DNA of 36,684 nucleotides from assembly GCF_000422865.1 (NCBI RefSeq), contig NZ_KE383939.1:1-36684 (forward strand). The letters are read 5' to 3'. Shown here in pieces: positions 18,700 to 28,900 of this stretch. Below the pieces are notes generated by a model, which saw only the letters and a program-made list of their open reading frames with translations, ran no database searches and had not been told where the DNA came from. This DNA comes from Oceanospirillum maris DSM 6286 (GTDB lineage: Bacteria; Pseudomonadota; Gammaproteobacteria; Pseudomonadales; Halomonadaceae). The position numbers were made by a program, and so were the translations under genes. The stretch's first letter is position 1, and every line of letters starts with the position of its first letter.

Positions 18700-20700
18700 T
18701 TAAGACGTTGCTTTATCGTCAACGCTATTGACGCTTTTATCAATGTTTTCGCTGGGTTCTGGCTGCTCGGGTTTGCCGATTAAGCTGCGGCGCTCTTCAT
18801 CCACTTTAATCAGTCTAACCTTAATCACATCACCTAAACGGTAGCGAGTGGCACCTTCTATAATGACCTGACCGGAGTTGTTATCCAGAGTCATTGCCTT
18901 GCGATCTTTATGGATCATACTGCCCGGAATAAAAGGCGCAGCCCCATTTTCAAGTAGACGAACCCGCATACCACCACGGCTAATATCAAAAATCTCACCG
19001 TCGAAAAGTGTTGCTTCTTCAACCGCAGGTTTTAAGAATTGCGTATACAGCCAATGGCAGGTATCTCGCTCAGCTAAACGACTGGAAAGGCGCTGCTGAT
19101 CCATTAGCTCACCCAGAGCATCATCCGGTTTGGTTAGAGGCTCACCGGCTAAAATCTGTTTGATTAAACGGTGGTTGACCAGATCACTGTATTTGCGAAT
19201 AGGTGATGTCCAGGTGGCGTAGCCTTCCAAGCCCATACCATAATGAGGTGCCGGTGTGTTCTTTGACAAGACATAGCCTTGGAAGCGACGTAATCGAGCA
19301 TCGAGCCACTCATTATCATCAGCCATTAATTGCCGACGGAAAGCACTATAGCCCGACAAAGATGCCAAGGACTCGGCACTAATGTCATAGCCTTGTTCTT
19401 TAGCGATAGCGGCAACGTCTTCTATTTTTTCTGGCTCGTAACCAACATGGGTGTTGTACATACCCGTATCATGTTGAGCAAGGAAGCGAGCGGCACAAAT
19501 ATTAGCGAGAATCATTGCCTCTTCCACCAACTTATGGGCAGTACGACGTTGATCCACGATAATAGCCACCACTTTGCCATCGTTGTCCAGTTTAAAGCGG
19601 TAGTCAGGGCGATCCTTGAAAACAACGGCATTTTCACTACGCCATTGCAGGCTCGCTTTAGCGATCTCTTGTAGCGCCGTTAAAGGTGCTTCAATCTCAG
19701 CGTTAACAGATGGGGACTGCTGTAGCGGCTCGTCTTCTTCTAGCCAATTAGAGACCTCATCATAACTCAGCTTCGCTTTGGAGTTTATCCACGCGCTGAA
19801 GAACTCAGGTTGATCTGAAAGCGTGCCTTCAGGGCCAATTAAAACTTGGCACACAAGGGCGGGACGCTTTTCATTCGGTTGCAAAGAACAGAGTTCATCG
19901 CTTAGCGTGCGCGGCAGCATAGGAATATTACGGCCAGGCAGATAAGTCGTATAGCCCCGCTCCCGGGCGATGTTGTCAACATCGGAACCAGCAGTCACAT
20001 AGGCTGAAGGATCGGCAATAGCCACTGTTAGCAGCCAACCGTTATCACGTTTCTCCGCATGTAGTGCATCATCCATATCCCGAGTACTTGGGCTATCGAT
20101 GGTCACAAGGGGCAGTGCGGTAAGATCGCGGCGCTCTAACGGTTGTTCCAAAAGACTGAAAGCGGTCTCGGTAATCGGAGCATCTGCAGAGAGCTTATGA
20201 CGTGCCAAGCTTATTAGCCAAGGCAGGTTGCTATCCTCTGCGGCGGCGATACGCTGCACGATCTGGCTTTGAAACGAGCCGTCACGTAGCGCATGCTTTT
20301 CAAGCATCGCCACAACCCAATCGCCCTCCTTAAACTGCTCTTTGGTGAGCGGTGCTAAAGGCTGAGCATTTAAGGCTCGATTTAAAAGGTGATGTTCTGG
20401 CATCACCTGTAGTTTGTTTTTAAGGAAGCAGACACGGCCAATAAAGCGAATCAACGACGCTTCAGTAAGACTTTCCAGTTCAGCGGATTCTTTACCATCA
20501 TTACTGACGAGGCGTGCTTGCACACGGTCACCGTGTAGTACCTTGCGCATCTCCGGTGGGGGAACAAAATAGCTTTTCCCTTTATCCGTTTCTAGAAAAC
20601 CATAGCTCTTTTCAGTCGCTTTAATTTGGCCTTCAATTCGAGGAGCGGACTCCTGAAGATTGTTCTTAAGTTGTTTAAGCAATTCTAGGTTCTGTAGCAT
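18700..20700 (-). CDS. rnb: Exoribonuclease II
   Basis: 666 residues. RNase II degrades single-stranded RNA processively from the 3' end. Domain order: N-terminal cold-shock/OB region (about 22-85), second OB fold, RNB catalytic domain (about 190-515) and C-terminal S1 domain (about 560-640, 'GEIFDISRGGMRVRLLENG'). The catalytic Mg-binding aspartates are intact in 'DSPSTRDMDDAL' (D202, D208, D210, D211), one position later than in E. coli. The length and lack of a basic tail favour RNase II over RNase R. It ends at a strong terminator and is divergent from rraA, another gene of RNA decay. Confidence 0.94.
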   Translation of the reverse strand: MLQNLELLKQLKNNLQESAPRIEGQIKATEKSYGFLETDKGKSYFVPPPEMRKVLHGDRVQARLVSNDGKESAELESLTEASLIRFIGRVCFLKNKLQVMPEHHLLNRALNAQPLAPLTKEQFKEGDWVVAMLEKHALRDGSFQSQIVQRIAAAEDSNLPWLISLARHKLSADAPITETAFSLLEQPLERRDLTALPLVTIDSPSTRDMDDALHAEKRDNGWLLTVAIADPSAYVTAGSDVDNIARERGYTTYLPGRNIPMLPRTLSDELCSLQPNEKRPALVCQVLIGPEGTLSDQPEFFSAWINSKAKLSYDEVSNWLEEDEPLQQSPSVNAEIEAPLTALQEIAKASLQWRSENAVVFKDRPDYRFKLDNDGKVVAIIVDQRRTAHKLVEEAMILANICAARFLAQHDTGMYNTHVGYEPEKIEDVAAIAKEQGYDISAESLASLSGYSAFRRQLMADDNEWLDARLRRFQGYVLSKNTPAPHYGMGLEGYATWTSPIRKYSDLVNHRLIKQILAGEPLTKPDDALGELMDQQRLSSRLAERDTCHWLYTQFLKPAVEEATLFDGEIFDISRGGMRVRLLENGAAPFIPGSMIHKDRKAMTLDNNSGQVIIEGATRYRLGDVIKVRLIKVDEERRSLIGKPEQPEPSENIDKSVNSVDDKATS

Positions 20701-20983
20701 GGAGTCTTATCTGGCATCAGGTAAATAAGCTTAGGATGATAGTGCTCTTGAGTGACAAAACCAATATTTTTCCGAAATAAAGCGGTACGGCATACTTGGT
20801 AAGGTGTTCTTAACCCATTGATATTTTTATTAAATTCTATAAATTTTCCCGTTTCTACCTTTTGGTCAGTGATCTACTAAAAGTCCTGTGTGACAATAAA
20901 GCACTCTTTTTTGTCCGGCACAGACAATAAAGGGGCGATTATATTTAGGTTTATTCAGGCTATTAATAATGGAGCAAATTAAA

Positions 20984-21475
20984 ATGAAATGGGTAACTCC
21001 TGATCTATGTGACACCTATCCAGAGCTGGTACAAGCCGTTGAACCGGGTTTTGCTAACTATGGCGGTATTGATTCTTTTGGTGGCCAAATGGTCACAGTA
21101 AAATGCTTTGAAGATAACTCAAAAGTGAAAGAACTGGTGGATCAACCGGGCGATGGCAAGGTGATGGTTGTTGATGCTGGTGGTTCATTCCGTTGCGCGA
21201 TGCTGGGTGATATGTTGGCAGAGAAAGCGGTCAAAAATGGCTGGGCTGGCATTGTGATGTATGGCTGTGTGCGTGATGTTGATGTTCTGGCAGAGCTTGA
21301 GCTGGGCGTGCAGGCATTGGGTTCTCACCCTATGAAGAGTTTGAAAAAGGGGATCGGTGATGAGGGACTAGAGATCACTTTTGGTGGCGTTACCTTCCGC
21401 CCAGGAGAGTATCTGTATGCTGATAATAACGGCATTATCGTTTCGCCTAAACCGCTAACCATGCCGGAAGCTTAA
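20984..21475 (+). CDS. rraA: Regulator of ribonuclease E activity A
   Basis: 163 residues from ATG 20984. An in-frame ATG at 20969 exists, but the GGAG that best serves as ribosome site (20971-20974) lies inside it, 9 bases before 20984. RraA binds RNase E and inhibits mRNA decay. Family blocks: '[10 protein letters not shown]', '[17 protein letters not shown]', '[19 protein letters not shown]', '[20 protein letters not shown]' and '[20 protein letters not shown]'. The trimeric RraA fold also covers aldolase-like relatives, but the match to the true RraA group is close. It is divergent from rnb and followed by a terminator. Confidence 0.93.
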   Translation: MKWVTPDLCDTYPELVQAVEPGFANYGGIDSFGGQMVTVKCFEDNSKVKELVDQPGDGKVMVVDAGGSFRCAMLGDMLAEKAVKNGWAGIVMYGCVRDVDVLAELELGVQALGSHPMKSLKKGIGDEGLEITFGGVTFRPGEYLYADNNGIIVSPKPLTMPEA

Positions 21476-21547
21476 TGATCCGCTTTTAAGGGCGATCCGT
21501 CCTTAAGGTTGATCGTTTAGCCAATACGGTTAGTACGTTTGTATTAG

Positions 21548-21582
21548 ATAGCCTGCTTGATTTATTAAGTGGGCTATTTTTG
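21548..21582 (+). terminator. Rho-independent terminator after rraA
   Basis: TAGCCTGCTT (21549-21558) pairs with AAGTGGGCTA (21567-21576) over ten positions, including two G-T pairs. Five T residues follow. Confidence 0.82.
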
Positions 21583-21829
21583 TTTGGGAAATAGGTTTTT
21601 ATCGTAATTTTTAGGTTAATCGTCTGATTAGCAAGTAAACTTCAGCTCCATTTAAGCTTTATTGCTTAGAGTTAATGATTCTTAACAAAACTTTAAACCG
21701 TATGAATGGTTCTAGCGTATTCAGCTGGTCGATGTTGAATTATTCTGTGTGAATTAAATAAAATATCTAGTGTCCATCTTATCTTGAGTCATCATTTTTG
21801 TGTAAGACCCAAGTAAAATTAACAGTGAA
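21583..21829. other. Intergenic region upstream of the RND efflux operon
   Basis: With the rraA terminator this makes a gap of 354 bases without a gene. It is AT-rich. No convincing regulator palindrome, -35/-10 pair or small open reading frame stands out on either strand. The promoter of the efflux operon must lie here, since rraA is terminated. No regulator gene is adjacent. Confidence 0.5.
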
Positions 21830-23332
21830 ATGAGCCATCTTGTGCATGAATTGAATTTTGTACCCTGCTTTGCTCAGGGGCTAAAGAAGAAAACGCTATT
21901 GTTAAAAACATGCCAGAGTGTTACTGCTATCAGTCTTGCGGTTTTAGTCGGCTGCACTTCTTTTGAGTCGCGGGAGCATCCAGATCTTCAAACGATGGGC
22001 GTGCCTGATCAGTTTCAATTATCAAGTGGGCAGGGAAACACCATTAATCCGGTAGTGGCCGATAGCGTTGAGTCTCCTATCTTGGCCAATACACAGCAAA
22101 CTCGCTGGGTAAAAATCTTTAATGATTCCGGCTTAACGGTACTGGTTGAGCGAGTGCTTGCAAACAACTCTGGGCTTGCGGCAGAGGCCGCTAAGGTGAA
22201 AAGCGCAGGGGCGGGTCAGATTCAAGCGGATGCAGCCCTTTACCCCACGTTGGATTTAACGGGCAGTATTAGCCAAAGCCAAACTAACGATGTTCAATCG
22301 AATAATAGTAGTGTTAGCTTAAAAGCAGGATTTGAGCTGGATATTTGGGGCAAACTGAGTGCCAAAGAGCAAGAGGCGAGCCTGGACTATGCAGCGGCCC
22401 GTGCGGACTTTTCTGAATCAACCTTGGCACTTACCGCTGAAACCGCTAAGGCTTGGTATAACCTAATCGCCCAGCGCCAGCTACTCAATATCTACCAGCG
22501 TCGAGAAGATACCCTAGCGAATGCGCTGACCGTGATCAAGCAAGGTTATGGTAATGGCTTAAAGGAGGTTGAAGACCTTTATAGCGCCCAAGACAACCTT
22601 CAGTCAGAACAGGATAATATTGCGGCTCAACAACAGGTGGTGAGCGAGCAGGTTAGAGCGCTACAGGTTCTACTAGGACGTTACCCTGATGGCCGCTTAC
22701 TGCATGAAACTGAACTGGAGTTACCTGCTTTACCGCCGTTGGCCTCTAAGGTGATGCCTTCTGAGCTAATTTCTCGCTCTCCATCGCTACAGTCCGAATG
22801 GCTATCACTTTTAGCCGCTGATGCAGCATTAGCCGCTGCCCATCGAGATCGTTTCCCTAGTTTATCGCTAAGTGCCTCTGTTGATCAGAATATCGACTGG
22901 AATTTGATGGCGAGCCTTACCCAGCCACTTTTCAATGCCGGTAAACTGGCTGCGGCAGAAGATCAGGCCGAAGCAAATGCACAGCAGCTAGAAAAGCGCT
23001 ATCTACAAAGTTTATTCTCAGCATTTGCCGATGTTGAAAACGCGTTGATGCAAGAGACAACCTTGCAGCATCGACGCAATATTTCTGAGAATAATCTTCA
23101 AATAGCCCAGCAAACAACAACGTTAACGCTTAGCCAATACAAGCTAGGGCTGGTTGAGCTTGATAGCCTATTGATGGTGCAAAAAAATATGCTGGATGCT
23201 GAGGCTCAAGTGCTTAATGTGCATCTTCAACAGATTGAAAACCGTATTGAACTGTATCGGCTAATGGGCGGGAATGCTGAGACGCCTTCTGTTGCAAGCA
23301 AGGCCGAGACTAAAATCTCAGAGACACTGTGA
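21830..23332 (+). CDS. RND efflux outer membrane factor lipoprotein (OprM/NodT type)
   Basis: A 500-residue outer membrane channel protein of the TolC superfamily. The N terminus carries a lipoprotein signal with lipobox L-V-G-C and the acylated Cys at residue 42. The signal is long, so the true start may be an internal codon nearer 21880-21900; no strong ribosome site decides this. Two outer membrane efflux repeats follow, visible as the helical pairs around 'FELDIWGKLSAKEQEAS', 'LTAETAKAWYNLIAQRQLL' and 'SASVDQNIDWNLMASLTQPL'. It is the first gene of a three-gene operon with the adaptor and the pump, so it probably forms the exit duct of that tripartite system. Confidence 0.92.
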   Translation: MSHLVHELNFVPCFAQGLKKKTLLLKTCQSVTAISLAVLVGCTSFESREHPDLQTMGVPDQFQLSSGQGNTINPVVADSVESPILANTQQTRWVKIFNDSGLTVLVERVLANNSGLAAEAAKVKSAGAGQIQADAALYPTLDLTGSISQSQTNDVQSNNSSVSLKAGFELDIWGKLSAKEQEASLDYAAARADFSESTLALTAETAKAWYNLIAQRQLLNIYQRREDTLANALTVIKQGYGNGLKEVEDLYSAQDNLQSEQDNIAAQQQVVSEQVRALQVLLGRYPDGRLLHETELELPALPPLASKVMPSELISRSPSLQSEWLSLLAADAALAAAHRDRFPSLSLSASVDQNIDWNLMASLTQPLFNAGKLAAAEDQAEANAQQLEKRYLQSLFSAFADVENALMQETTLQHRRNISENNLQIAQQTTTLTLSQYKLGLVELDSLLMVQKNMLDAEAQVLNVHLQQIENRIELYRLMGGNAETPSVASKAETKISETL

Positions 23333-23421
23333 TCTTTCAGAAATATAAGAAAAATTCAGAAACACAGTGATTCTTTTTAGCGACTTTTACTTATTAGATT
23401 GAACGCGCCATAGGACTTTGC

Positions 23422-24576
23422 ATGTTTAAAAAAATGATGCCGTTGATTATTTTGGTCGCCATGGTTGGCGTTGCTTGGGTTGTTACCCAAAACCCTCCTA
23501 AGGTGGATCGAGGCCCAAGGACCAAAGTACCCGCGATGACCGTTGAAACGATGCCTGTGACGCATCAAGATTATCAAGTAAAAATAAAGCGTTATGGACG
23601 GGTTCAAGCCCGCCAAAGAACAACCTTGGTGGCAGAAGCTTCAGGGCTTATTACCCGTTTAATGCCTGCTATACAAGCTGGCGCTTCATTTGAAAAAGGC
23701 GATCTGTTAATTCAGCTGGATGATGCTAATTACCGTGCAGAGCTGGCGATTGCTCAGGCAACACTAACAGAAAGTTTACAGGACTATTCTGATGAGCAAG
23801 CCCAAGCAGAGCAAGCAAAGCAAGCTTGGCTACTTTCTGGGCAGTCCGGTGAGCCGAGTGACCGAGTGTTACGCAAACCTCAGCTTAAAACAGCCCAAGC
23901 AAAGGTGGATAGCGCCCGAAGCTCAGTAAAACTTGCAGAGATTGCACTCAAGAAAAGCCAGATTAGAGCGCCCTTTTCCGGTAGCGTAGCCAGTTTGTCC
24001 GTCGAACAAGGGCAAGCTATTAGCAGTGGTGCAGAGGTTGCCGTTTTGCTTGCCAAGCGCCCACCGGAGATAGAAGTTGCTTTACATCAAAGAGACTTAC
24101 CCTACCTTGGCGCAATAGGTCAGGCTAAGGTCGAAGTTTTTAATGAAGCCCAACATATTACTGATAAAAGCCAAAAGCCTTATCTAGGACAGTTAGAGCG
24201 TGTTCGCCCTGAACTGGATGCCGCGAGCCAGCAGTTATTTGCAACGGTTAGTTTAGATTCTGTCGATGGCGATAAGACGAACAAGACGACGGCATCTTGG
24301 CCTATGGTTGGTCGCTTAGTCACCGTATCGATTGAAGGCAAGCTGCTGGTTGATGCCATTGCGATTCCTAATACCGCCATCTACCAAAGCCAATATGTCT
24401 TTGTAGTGAACAAAGGCCGTCTACAGAAGAAAAATATTACCTTGGGCTGGCAAGATGATCGTTACTCGGTGGTAACGGATGGTTTAAGCGTTGGCGATCA
24501 ACTGGTATTAACCGCTTTAGGCCAAGTGAGTAGCGGAACCTTAGTTAAGGTCGCGATGAAGGAGTCTGCACAATGA
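23422..24576 (+). CDS. RND efflux periplasmic adaptor (membrane fusion protein)
   Basis: 384 residues. An N-terminal membrane anchor (about 5-22) is followed by a periplasmic domain with the barrel-sandwich/lipoyl pattern ('VQARQRTTLVAEASGLITRL', 'GASFEKGDLLIQLDDANYRA'). A coiled-coil hairpin (about 105-180) follows, then the returning lipoyl half 'IRAPFSGSVASLSVEQGQAI' and beta-barrel segments ending in 'SVGDQLVLTALGQVSSGTLV'. It links the inner membrane pump to the outer membrane factor. Its stop overlaps the pump start (ATGA), which shows translational coupling. Confidence 0.93.
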   Translation: MFKKMMPLIILVAMVGVAWVVTQNPPKVDRGPRTKVPAMTVETMPVTHQDYQVKIKRYGRVQARQRTTLVAEASGLITRLMPAIQAGASFEKGDLLIQLDDANYRAELAIAQATLTESLQDYSDEQAQAEQAKQAWLLSGQSGEPSDRVLRKPQLKTAQAKVDSARSSVKLAEIALKKSQIRAPFSGSVASLSVEQGQAISSGAEVAVLLAKRPPEIEVALHQRDLPYLGAIGQAKVEVFNEAQHITDKSQKPYLGQLERVRPELDAASQQLFATVSLDSVDGDKTNKTTASWPMVGRLVTVSIEGKLLVDAIAIPNTAIYQSQYVFVVNKGRLQKKNITLGWQDDRYSVVTDGLSVGDQLVLTALGQVSSGTLVKVAMKESAQ

Positions 24577-27500
24577 TCGCTTGGTTTGCCCGTAACCATG
24601 TTGCCGCTAACTTGATGATGATTGCTATCTTGTTGGCAGGGGTTTTCTCCTTGGTCAATAAGGTGCCATTGGAGGTATTTCCCGCGCTAGAGTTTGACCA
24701 AGTCGATGTGAGTGTATCCATGCGAGGTGCAAGCCCCGAGGATATGGAGCAAGGCGTTGCGGTTATTATCGAACAGAATATCCAAGATTTAGAGGGTATT
24801 GAGAAGATTGTTAGCCGCTCATCTGAGGGCAGTACACAGGTCAGTATTGAAGTGGCTGACGGCTATGATCCTAAGGATATGCTGACAGATATTAAAGCTC
24901 GGGTTGATGCCATTAGCAACCTGCCTGATGATGCTGATCGTCCGGTGATCTCGTTAGCGACCCGTATTCGAGAAGTAATATCGGTGACGATTTCGGGAGA
25001 CCTATCTGAGCGAGAAATTCGTCAGGCGGCTGAGCGCGTTAGAGATGACTTGATTCGTTTACCGGGGGTTACTCAGGTTCAGCTTGATGGCGTGCGGGAT
25101 TACGAAGTTGCCATTGAAATCTCTCCTTTTGCTCTTAGACAGCATGATTTAACTCTTGGGATGGTTCAATCGGTGATTCAAGCGGAGTCCACCGACTTAT
25201 CCGCCGGTAATCTTAAAACGGCGGGCAATGAAGTACTGATTAGCTCTAAAGGCCAGCGTTATAGTCAGCGTGAGTTTGAAAATATCGTTATCAAGGCCTC
25301 CGCTGATGGCACGCTCCTGCGCCTAAAAGATATTGCCACGGTTACCGATGGTTTTGAAGAAACTCCCTTGCGTACACGGTTTAATGGCCAGCCTGCGGCA
25401 CTTGTGGATGTTTACCGCATAGGTCAAGAGAGCGCTATTACGGTTGCCGATACGGTTAAAGACTATATCGCTGGTCGACAGGATAGCTTGCCGCTGGGCT
25501 TGGAGATTGGCCACTGGAATGATAACTCTGAGGTTGTAAAAAAGCGTCTTAACACTTTGTTAAGTAATGCTGCGCAAGGTGGCTTTCTGGTTTTGGCATT
25601 ATTAACCTTGTTCCTACGCCCAGCCATTGCATTTTGGGTGTTTATTGGTATTCCTATCAGCTTTATGGGAGCATTTATCCTACTGCCGCTGTTCGGTGTG
25701 AGCTTAAATATCAGTAGCTTGTTTGGCTTTATTCTCGTGTTAGGTATTGTGGTTGATGATGCCATTGTTACCGGGGAAAATGTTTATAGCCATCTCAGGA
25801 AGGCCGATAGCGGACTACATGCTGCCGTGCTGGGGACTCAAGAAGTAGCGGTGCCAGTAACTTTTGGGGTTTTAACCACGGTGGCGGCATTTTTGCCCTT
25901 AGCCTTTATTGACGGCCATAGGGGTGCGTTATTTGCGCAGATTCCTGCGGTTGTTATCCCTGTGTTACTTTTTTCTCTTATTGAATCGAAATTTGTACTT
26001 CCCGCGCACCTGAAACATATTCGCCTGCGTAACGAGGGTAGTAAGCAGTCGCGCCTTGAACTAATGCAGCAGGGGTTTGCCGATGGTTTTGAACGCTTTA
26101 TTCTGCGCTACTACCGTCCGGCCCTAAAACGTGTACTGCGTTATCGCTATGCAGCACTTGCGCTTTCCCTCGGGGCGCTTATTTTACTTTCTGCCACGGT
26201 AAGCTCCGGCTGGATGCGCTTTACCTTTTTCCCTAAAGTTCCCAGTGAAACAGCGCGGGTTACGCTTACTATGCCGACAGGAACCGCCTTTGAGGTTACC
26301 GACCGCTTTATTATCAAAATGACTGATAAAGCTCGGGAGCTACAGGAACGGCATCGTGATCCTGTTACTGGCATGAGCATCATTCAAAATATCTTCTCAA
26401 CCACAGGCTCTTCTGGTGGACAGGCTCACATGGGGCGTGTTCGTTTTGAGATTACACCGACTGAAGAGCGCGATTCTAATGTCACTAGTTTGCAATTGGT
26501 TAATGAATGGCGTGATTTAATTGGGCCGGTGCCTGGGTCGGAGTCTATTGCATATCGTGCGGAACTTGGTCGAGTGACCGATCCCGTTGATATTGAACTA
26601 TCGGGGCCGGATCTGAAATCATTGTCGGAAGTGGCAGACAAGGTTAAAGAACGTTTAGCCACTTATCCTAGTATTTTTGATATTACGGATTCACTGGCTG
26701 ACGGCAAAGATGAACTTCAGGTTGAGCTAAAAGAGCAAGCCTATATGTTAGGGCTGGATCGCAGCAGTATTTTACAGCAGATTCAGCGCGCGTATTTAGG
26801 GGCAGAAGTACAGCGTATACAGCGCGGGCGAGAAGAAATTATCGTTATGCTACGGTTGCCGCAAGAGGAACGAAGCACTCTACCGGATCTGCTTGATCTT
26901 GATATCGTAACCGATGATGGCACTCGGATTCCTCTTTCTCATCTGGCAACCCTGATACCGGCTAAAAGCCCATCTGCCATTTACCGTATTGACGGCTATC
27001 GCACGGTGAATATCACCTCGGATATGAACAAGAAAACCGCCAACACAACGGTGCTTAATCAGGATTTAACGGAGTACCTTGATCAGGTTATTCAGCAATA
27101 TCCTTCGATTAGCTATACTCTGCGAGGGGAAGCTGAAGAGCAGGAAAAATCCTTTGGCTCACTCCAGATCGGTCTGATCCTTGTGCTATTTGTGATTTAC
27201 GGCTTGTTAGCGATCCCTTTTGGTAGCTACAGCCAGCCTTTGATTGTGATGTCGGTTATTCCTTTTGGGGCGATTGGTGCCGTCATCGGCCATGCCATTA
27301 TGGGCATGCCGTTAACCATTATGAGTTTGATGGGCTTGCTGGCGCTAATAGGTGTGGTGGTAAACGATAGTTTGGTGCTCGTGGACTTTGTGAACCAGAA
27401 AAGAGAGGAAGGGGATAATCTGCTTAAAGCGATTATGAGTGCAGCGCCCAAGCGGTTCCGTCCGGTGATGTTAACGTCCATGACCACCTTTATTGGTTTG

Positions 27501-27662
27501 TTCCCTCTGCTGTTTGAGGAGTCAACTCAAGCACAATTTCTCATTCCTATGGCAGTTTCTTTAGGCTTCGGGATTTTATTTGCTACACTGATAACGCTGT
27601 TCTTAATTCCTGTTAACTATATGATTCTTGAAGATATTAAGACATTGCGTCGACAGAAATAG
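24573..27662 (+). CDS. RND efflux pump, inner membrane transporter subunit
   Basis: A 1029-residue proton-driven exporter of the AcrB/MexB superfamily with the usual twelve-helix layout and two large periplasmic loops. Conserved proton-relay aspartates in helix 4 are present in 'GIVVDDAIV' (D395, D396). 'PLEVFPALEFDQVDVSVSMR' and 'GASPEDMEQGVAVIIEQNI' open the first porter domain. The sequence is closer to the family's short-substrate or uncharacterised multidrug branch than to AcrB itself, so the substrate is not assigned. The start overlaps the adaptor stop by 4 bp, and the operon ends at a terminator just downstream. Confidence 0.94.
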   Translation: MIAWFARNHVAANLMMIAILLAGVFSLVNKVPLEVFPALEFDQVDVSVSMRGASPEDMEQGVAVIIEQNIQDLEGIEKIVSRSSEGSTQVSIEVADGYDPKDMLTDIKARVDAISNLPDDADRPVISLATRIREVISVTISGDLSEREIRQAAERVRDDLIRLPGVTQVQLDGVRDYEVAIEISPFALRQHDLTLGMVQSVIQAESTDLSAGNLKTAGNEVLISSKGQRYSQREFENIVIKASADGTLLRLKDIATVTDGFEETPLRTRFNGQPAALVDVYRIGQESAITVADTVKDYIAGRQDSLPLGLEIGHWNDNSEVVKKRLNTLLSNAAQGGFLVLALLTLFLRPAIAFWVFIGIPISFMGAFILLPLFGVSLNISSLFGFILVLGIVVDDAIVTGENVYSHLRKADSGLHAAVLGTQEVAVPVTFGVLTTVAAFLPLAFIDGHRGALFAQIPAVVIPVLLFSLIESKFVLPAHLKHIRLRNEGSKQSRLELMQQGFADGFERFILRYYRPALKRVLRYRYAALALSLGALILLSATVSSGWMRFTFFPKVPSETARVTLTMPTGTAFEVTDRFIIKMTDKARELQERHRDPVTGMSIIQNIFSTTGSSGGQAHMGRVRFEITPTEERDSNVTSLQLVNEWRDLIGPVPGSESIAYRAELGRVTDPVDIELSGPDLKSLSEVADKVKERLATYPSIFDITDSLADGKDELQVELKEQAYMLGLDRSSILQQIQRAYLGAEVQRIQRGREEIIVMLRLPQEERSTLPDLLDLDIVTDDGTRIPLSHLATLIPAKSPSAIYRIDGYRTVNITSDMNKKTANTTVLNQDLTEYLDQVIQQYPSISYTLRGEAEEQEKSFGSLQIGLILVLFVIYGLLAIPFGSYSQPLIVMSVIPFGAIGAVIGHAIMGMPLTIMSLMGLLALIGVVVNDSLVLVDFVNQKREEGDNLLKAIMSAAPKRFRPVMLTSMTTFIGLFPLLFEESTQAQFLIPMAVSLGFGILFATLITLFLIPVNYMILEDIKTLRRQK

Positions 27663-27668
27663 CATATC

Positions 27669-27705
27669 CTAGAGTAACGGTTGGTTCCTAACGTTACTCT
27701 TTTTC
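27669..27705 (+). terminator. Rho-independent terminator of the efflux operon
   Basis: AGAGTAACG (27671-27679) pairs perfectly with CGTTACTCT (27692-27700), and partial pairing continues inward. A T run follows at 27700-27704. It lies 8 bases after the pump stop. Confidence 0.88.
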
Positions 27706-27771
27706 GGGGCGAAATATTGAGTATCAATCTATTCATTCACTGATTGTTATCAATAGTGGAGCATGATCACT

Positions 27772-28683
27772 ATGCGAATTGTTTTATCATCACCGCTTAC
27801 AGACCAAGAATATTACCTTAAAGCCCTAGCTAAATTTTGCCCTTATGCCGATATTCGTCTCTGGGATGCCGTCAAAGAGACATCTTGGCAGGCGGAATAT
27901 GCTTTGGTTTGGAAGCCCGACAATGGCCTCTTCCTGCATCAAAAAGAACTAAAAGCGATTTTTAACCTAGGTGCAGGTATTGATGCCTTAGAAAAACTGC
28001 CTGATTTGCCAAAAGATACCCCACTGTACAAGCTGCGTGACGCAGGTATGGGGCAGTGGATGCTGGAGTATATTTTATACGGCATGATTCATTTTGGCCG
28101 TCATTTTGATCGCTATCAGCAGTATCAATCAGAGCGCCGCTGGCAGCCTGAACTAACCACCAGCCTGCAAGAAAAATCTATCGGTATCTTAGGTTTGGGG
28201 CCGTTAGGGCAGTTTGTTGGCGATCAACTCCGTCAGCTAGGTTATAACGTTGCAGGCTGGAGCCGAAGTGCGAAAAAAGAGCTTAGTTTTGATCAGTTTA
28301 ATGGTTACGAGAACCTCGATCACTTTCTCTCGCGCAGCCACTTTTTAGTCAATCTACTGCCTGCAAAAGATGAAACCTATCATCTATTAAGTGAAGACCG
28401 ACTGATGAGCCTACCCAGAGGGGCTGTTGTTATCAGTGTTGGCCGTGGCAGTGTAATTGATGAGCATGCGCTTTTAGTACAGTTGCAAACCCGACATCTA
28501 AGGGGCGCTTTACTTGATGTCTTTGAACATGAGCCGCTGTCAAAAGAGCATCCGTTCTGGCAACAGGACAACATTGTTATGACCCCTCATATGGCTGCCC
28601 CAACGCAGTATGAGGACGCGATTAAGCAGATCTTAGCGGATATTTTGGATATTGAACTGGATCAAGGGTATCGGTTTCTTTAG
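27772..28683 (+). CDS. ghrA: Glyoxylate/hydroxypyruvate reductase A
   Basis: 303 residues from ATG 27772. The GGAG at 27758-27761 sits 10 bases before it but only one base before the alternative in-frame ATG at 27763. A D-2-hydroxyacid dehydrogenase of the GhrA type, it reduces glyoxylate to glycolate and hydroxypyruvate to glycerate with NADPH. The nucleotide-binding motif is 'GLGPLG' (141-146). The catalytic triad is R225 (VGRGSVID), E254 (FEHEPL) and H273 (TPHMAA). 'AGIDAL' and 'MLEYILYGMIHFGRHFD' are GhrA-like. It is monocistronic, after the efflux operon terminator. Confidence 0.9.
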   Translation: MRIVLSSPLTDQEYYLKALAKFCPYADIRLWDAVKETSWQAEYALVWKPDNGLFLHQKELKAIFNLGAGIDALEKLPDLPKDTPLYKLRDAGMGQWMLEYILYGMIHFGRHFDRYQQYQSERRWQPELTTSLQEKSIGILGLGPLGQFVGDQLRQLGYNVAGWSRSAKKELSFDQFNGYENLDHFLSRSHFLVNLLPAKDETYHLLSEDRLMSLPRGAVVISVGRGSVIDEHALLVQLQTRHLRGALLDVFEHEPLSKEHPFWQQDNIVMTPHMAAPTQYEDAIKQILADILDIELDQGYRFL

Positions 28684-28900
28684 CTAATACAGCAGGATGT
28701 TAAGAGTATTCAGCCAGAAGGAGGTCGAAAGCATTCAGCATAAAGCGCTGCCGTTTATCTAAGTTCGCAATAAAAAATTACGATATTTACCACTATTTAT
28801 GAATTTTATCACTGTTATGAAATGATTCTTCCACTAAACTCCCCGCAAAACCCTGTACTCATTATGGGCATTGCTAGATTTATAGTTGAGGATGATTTTT

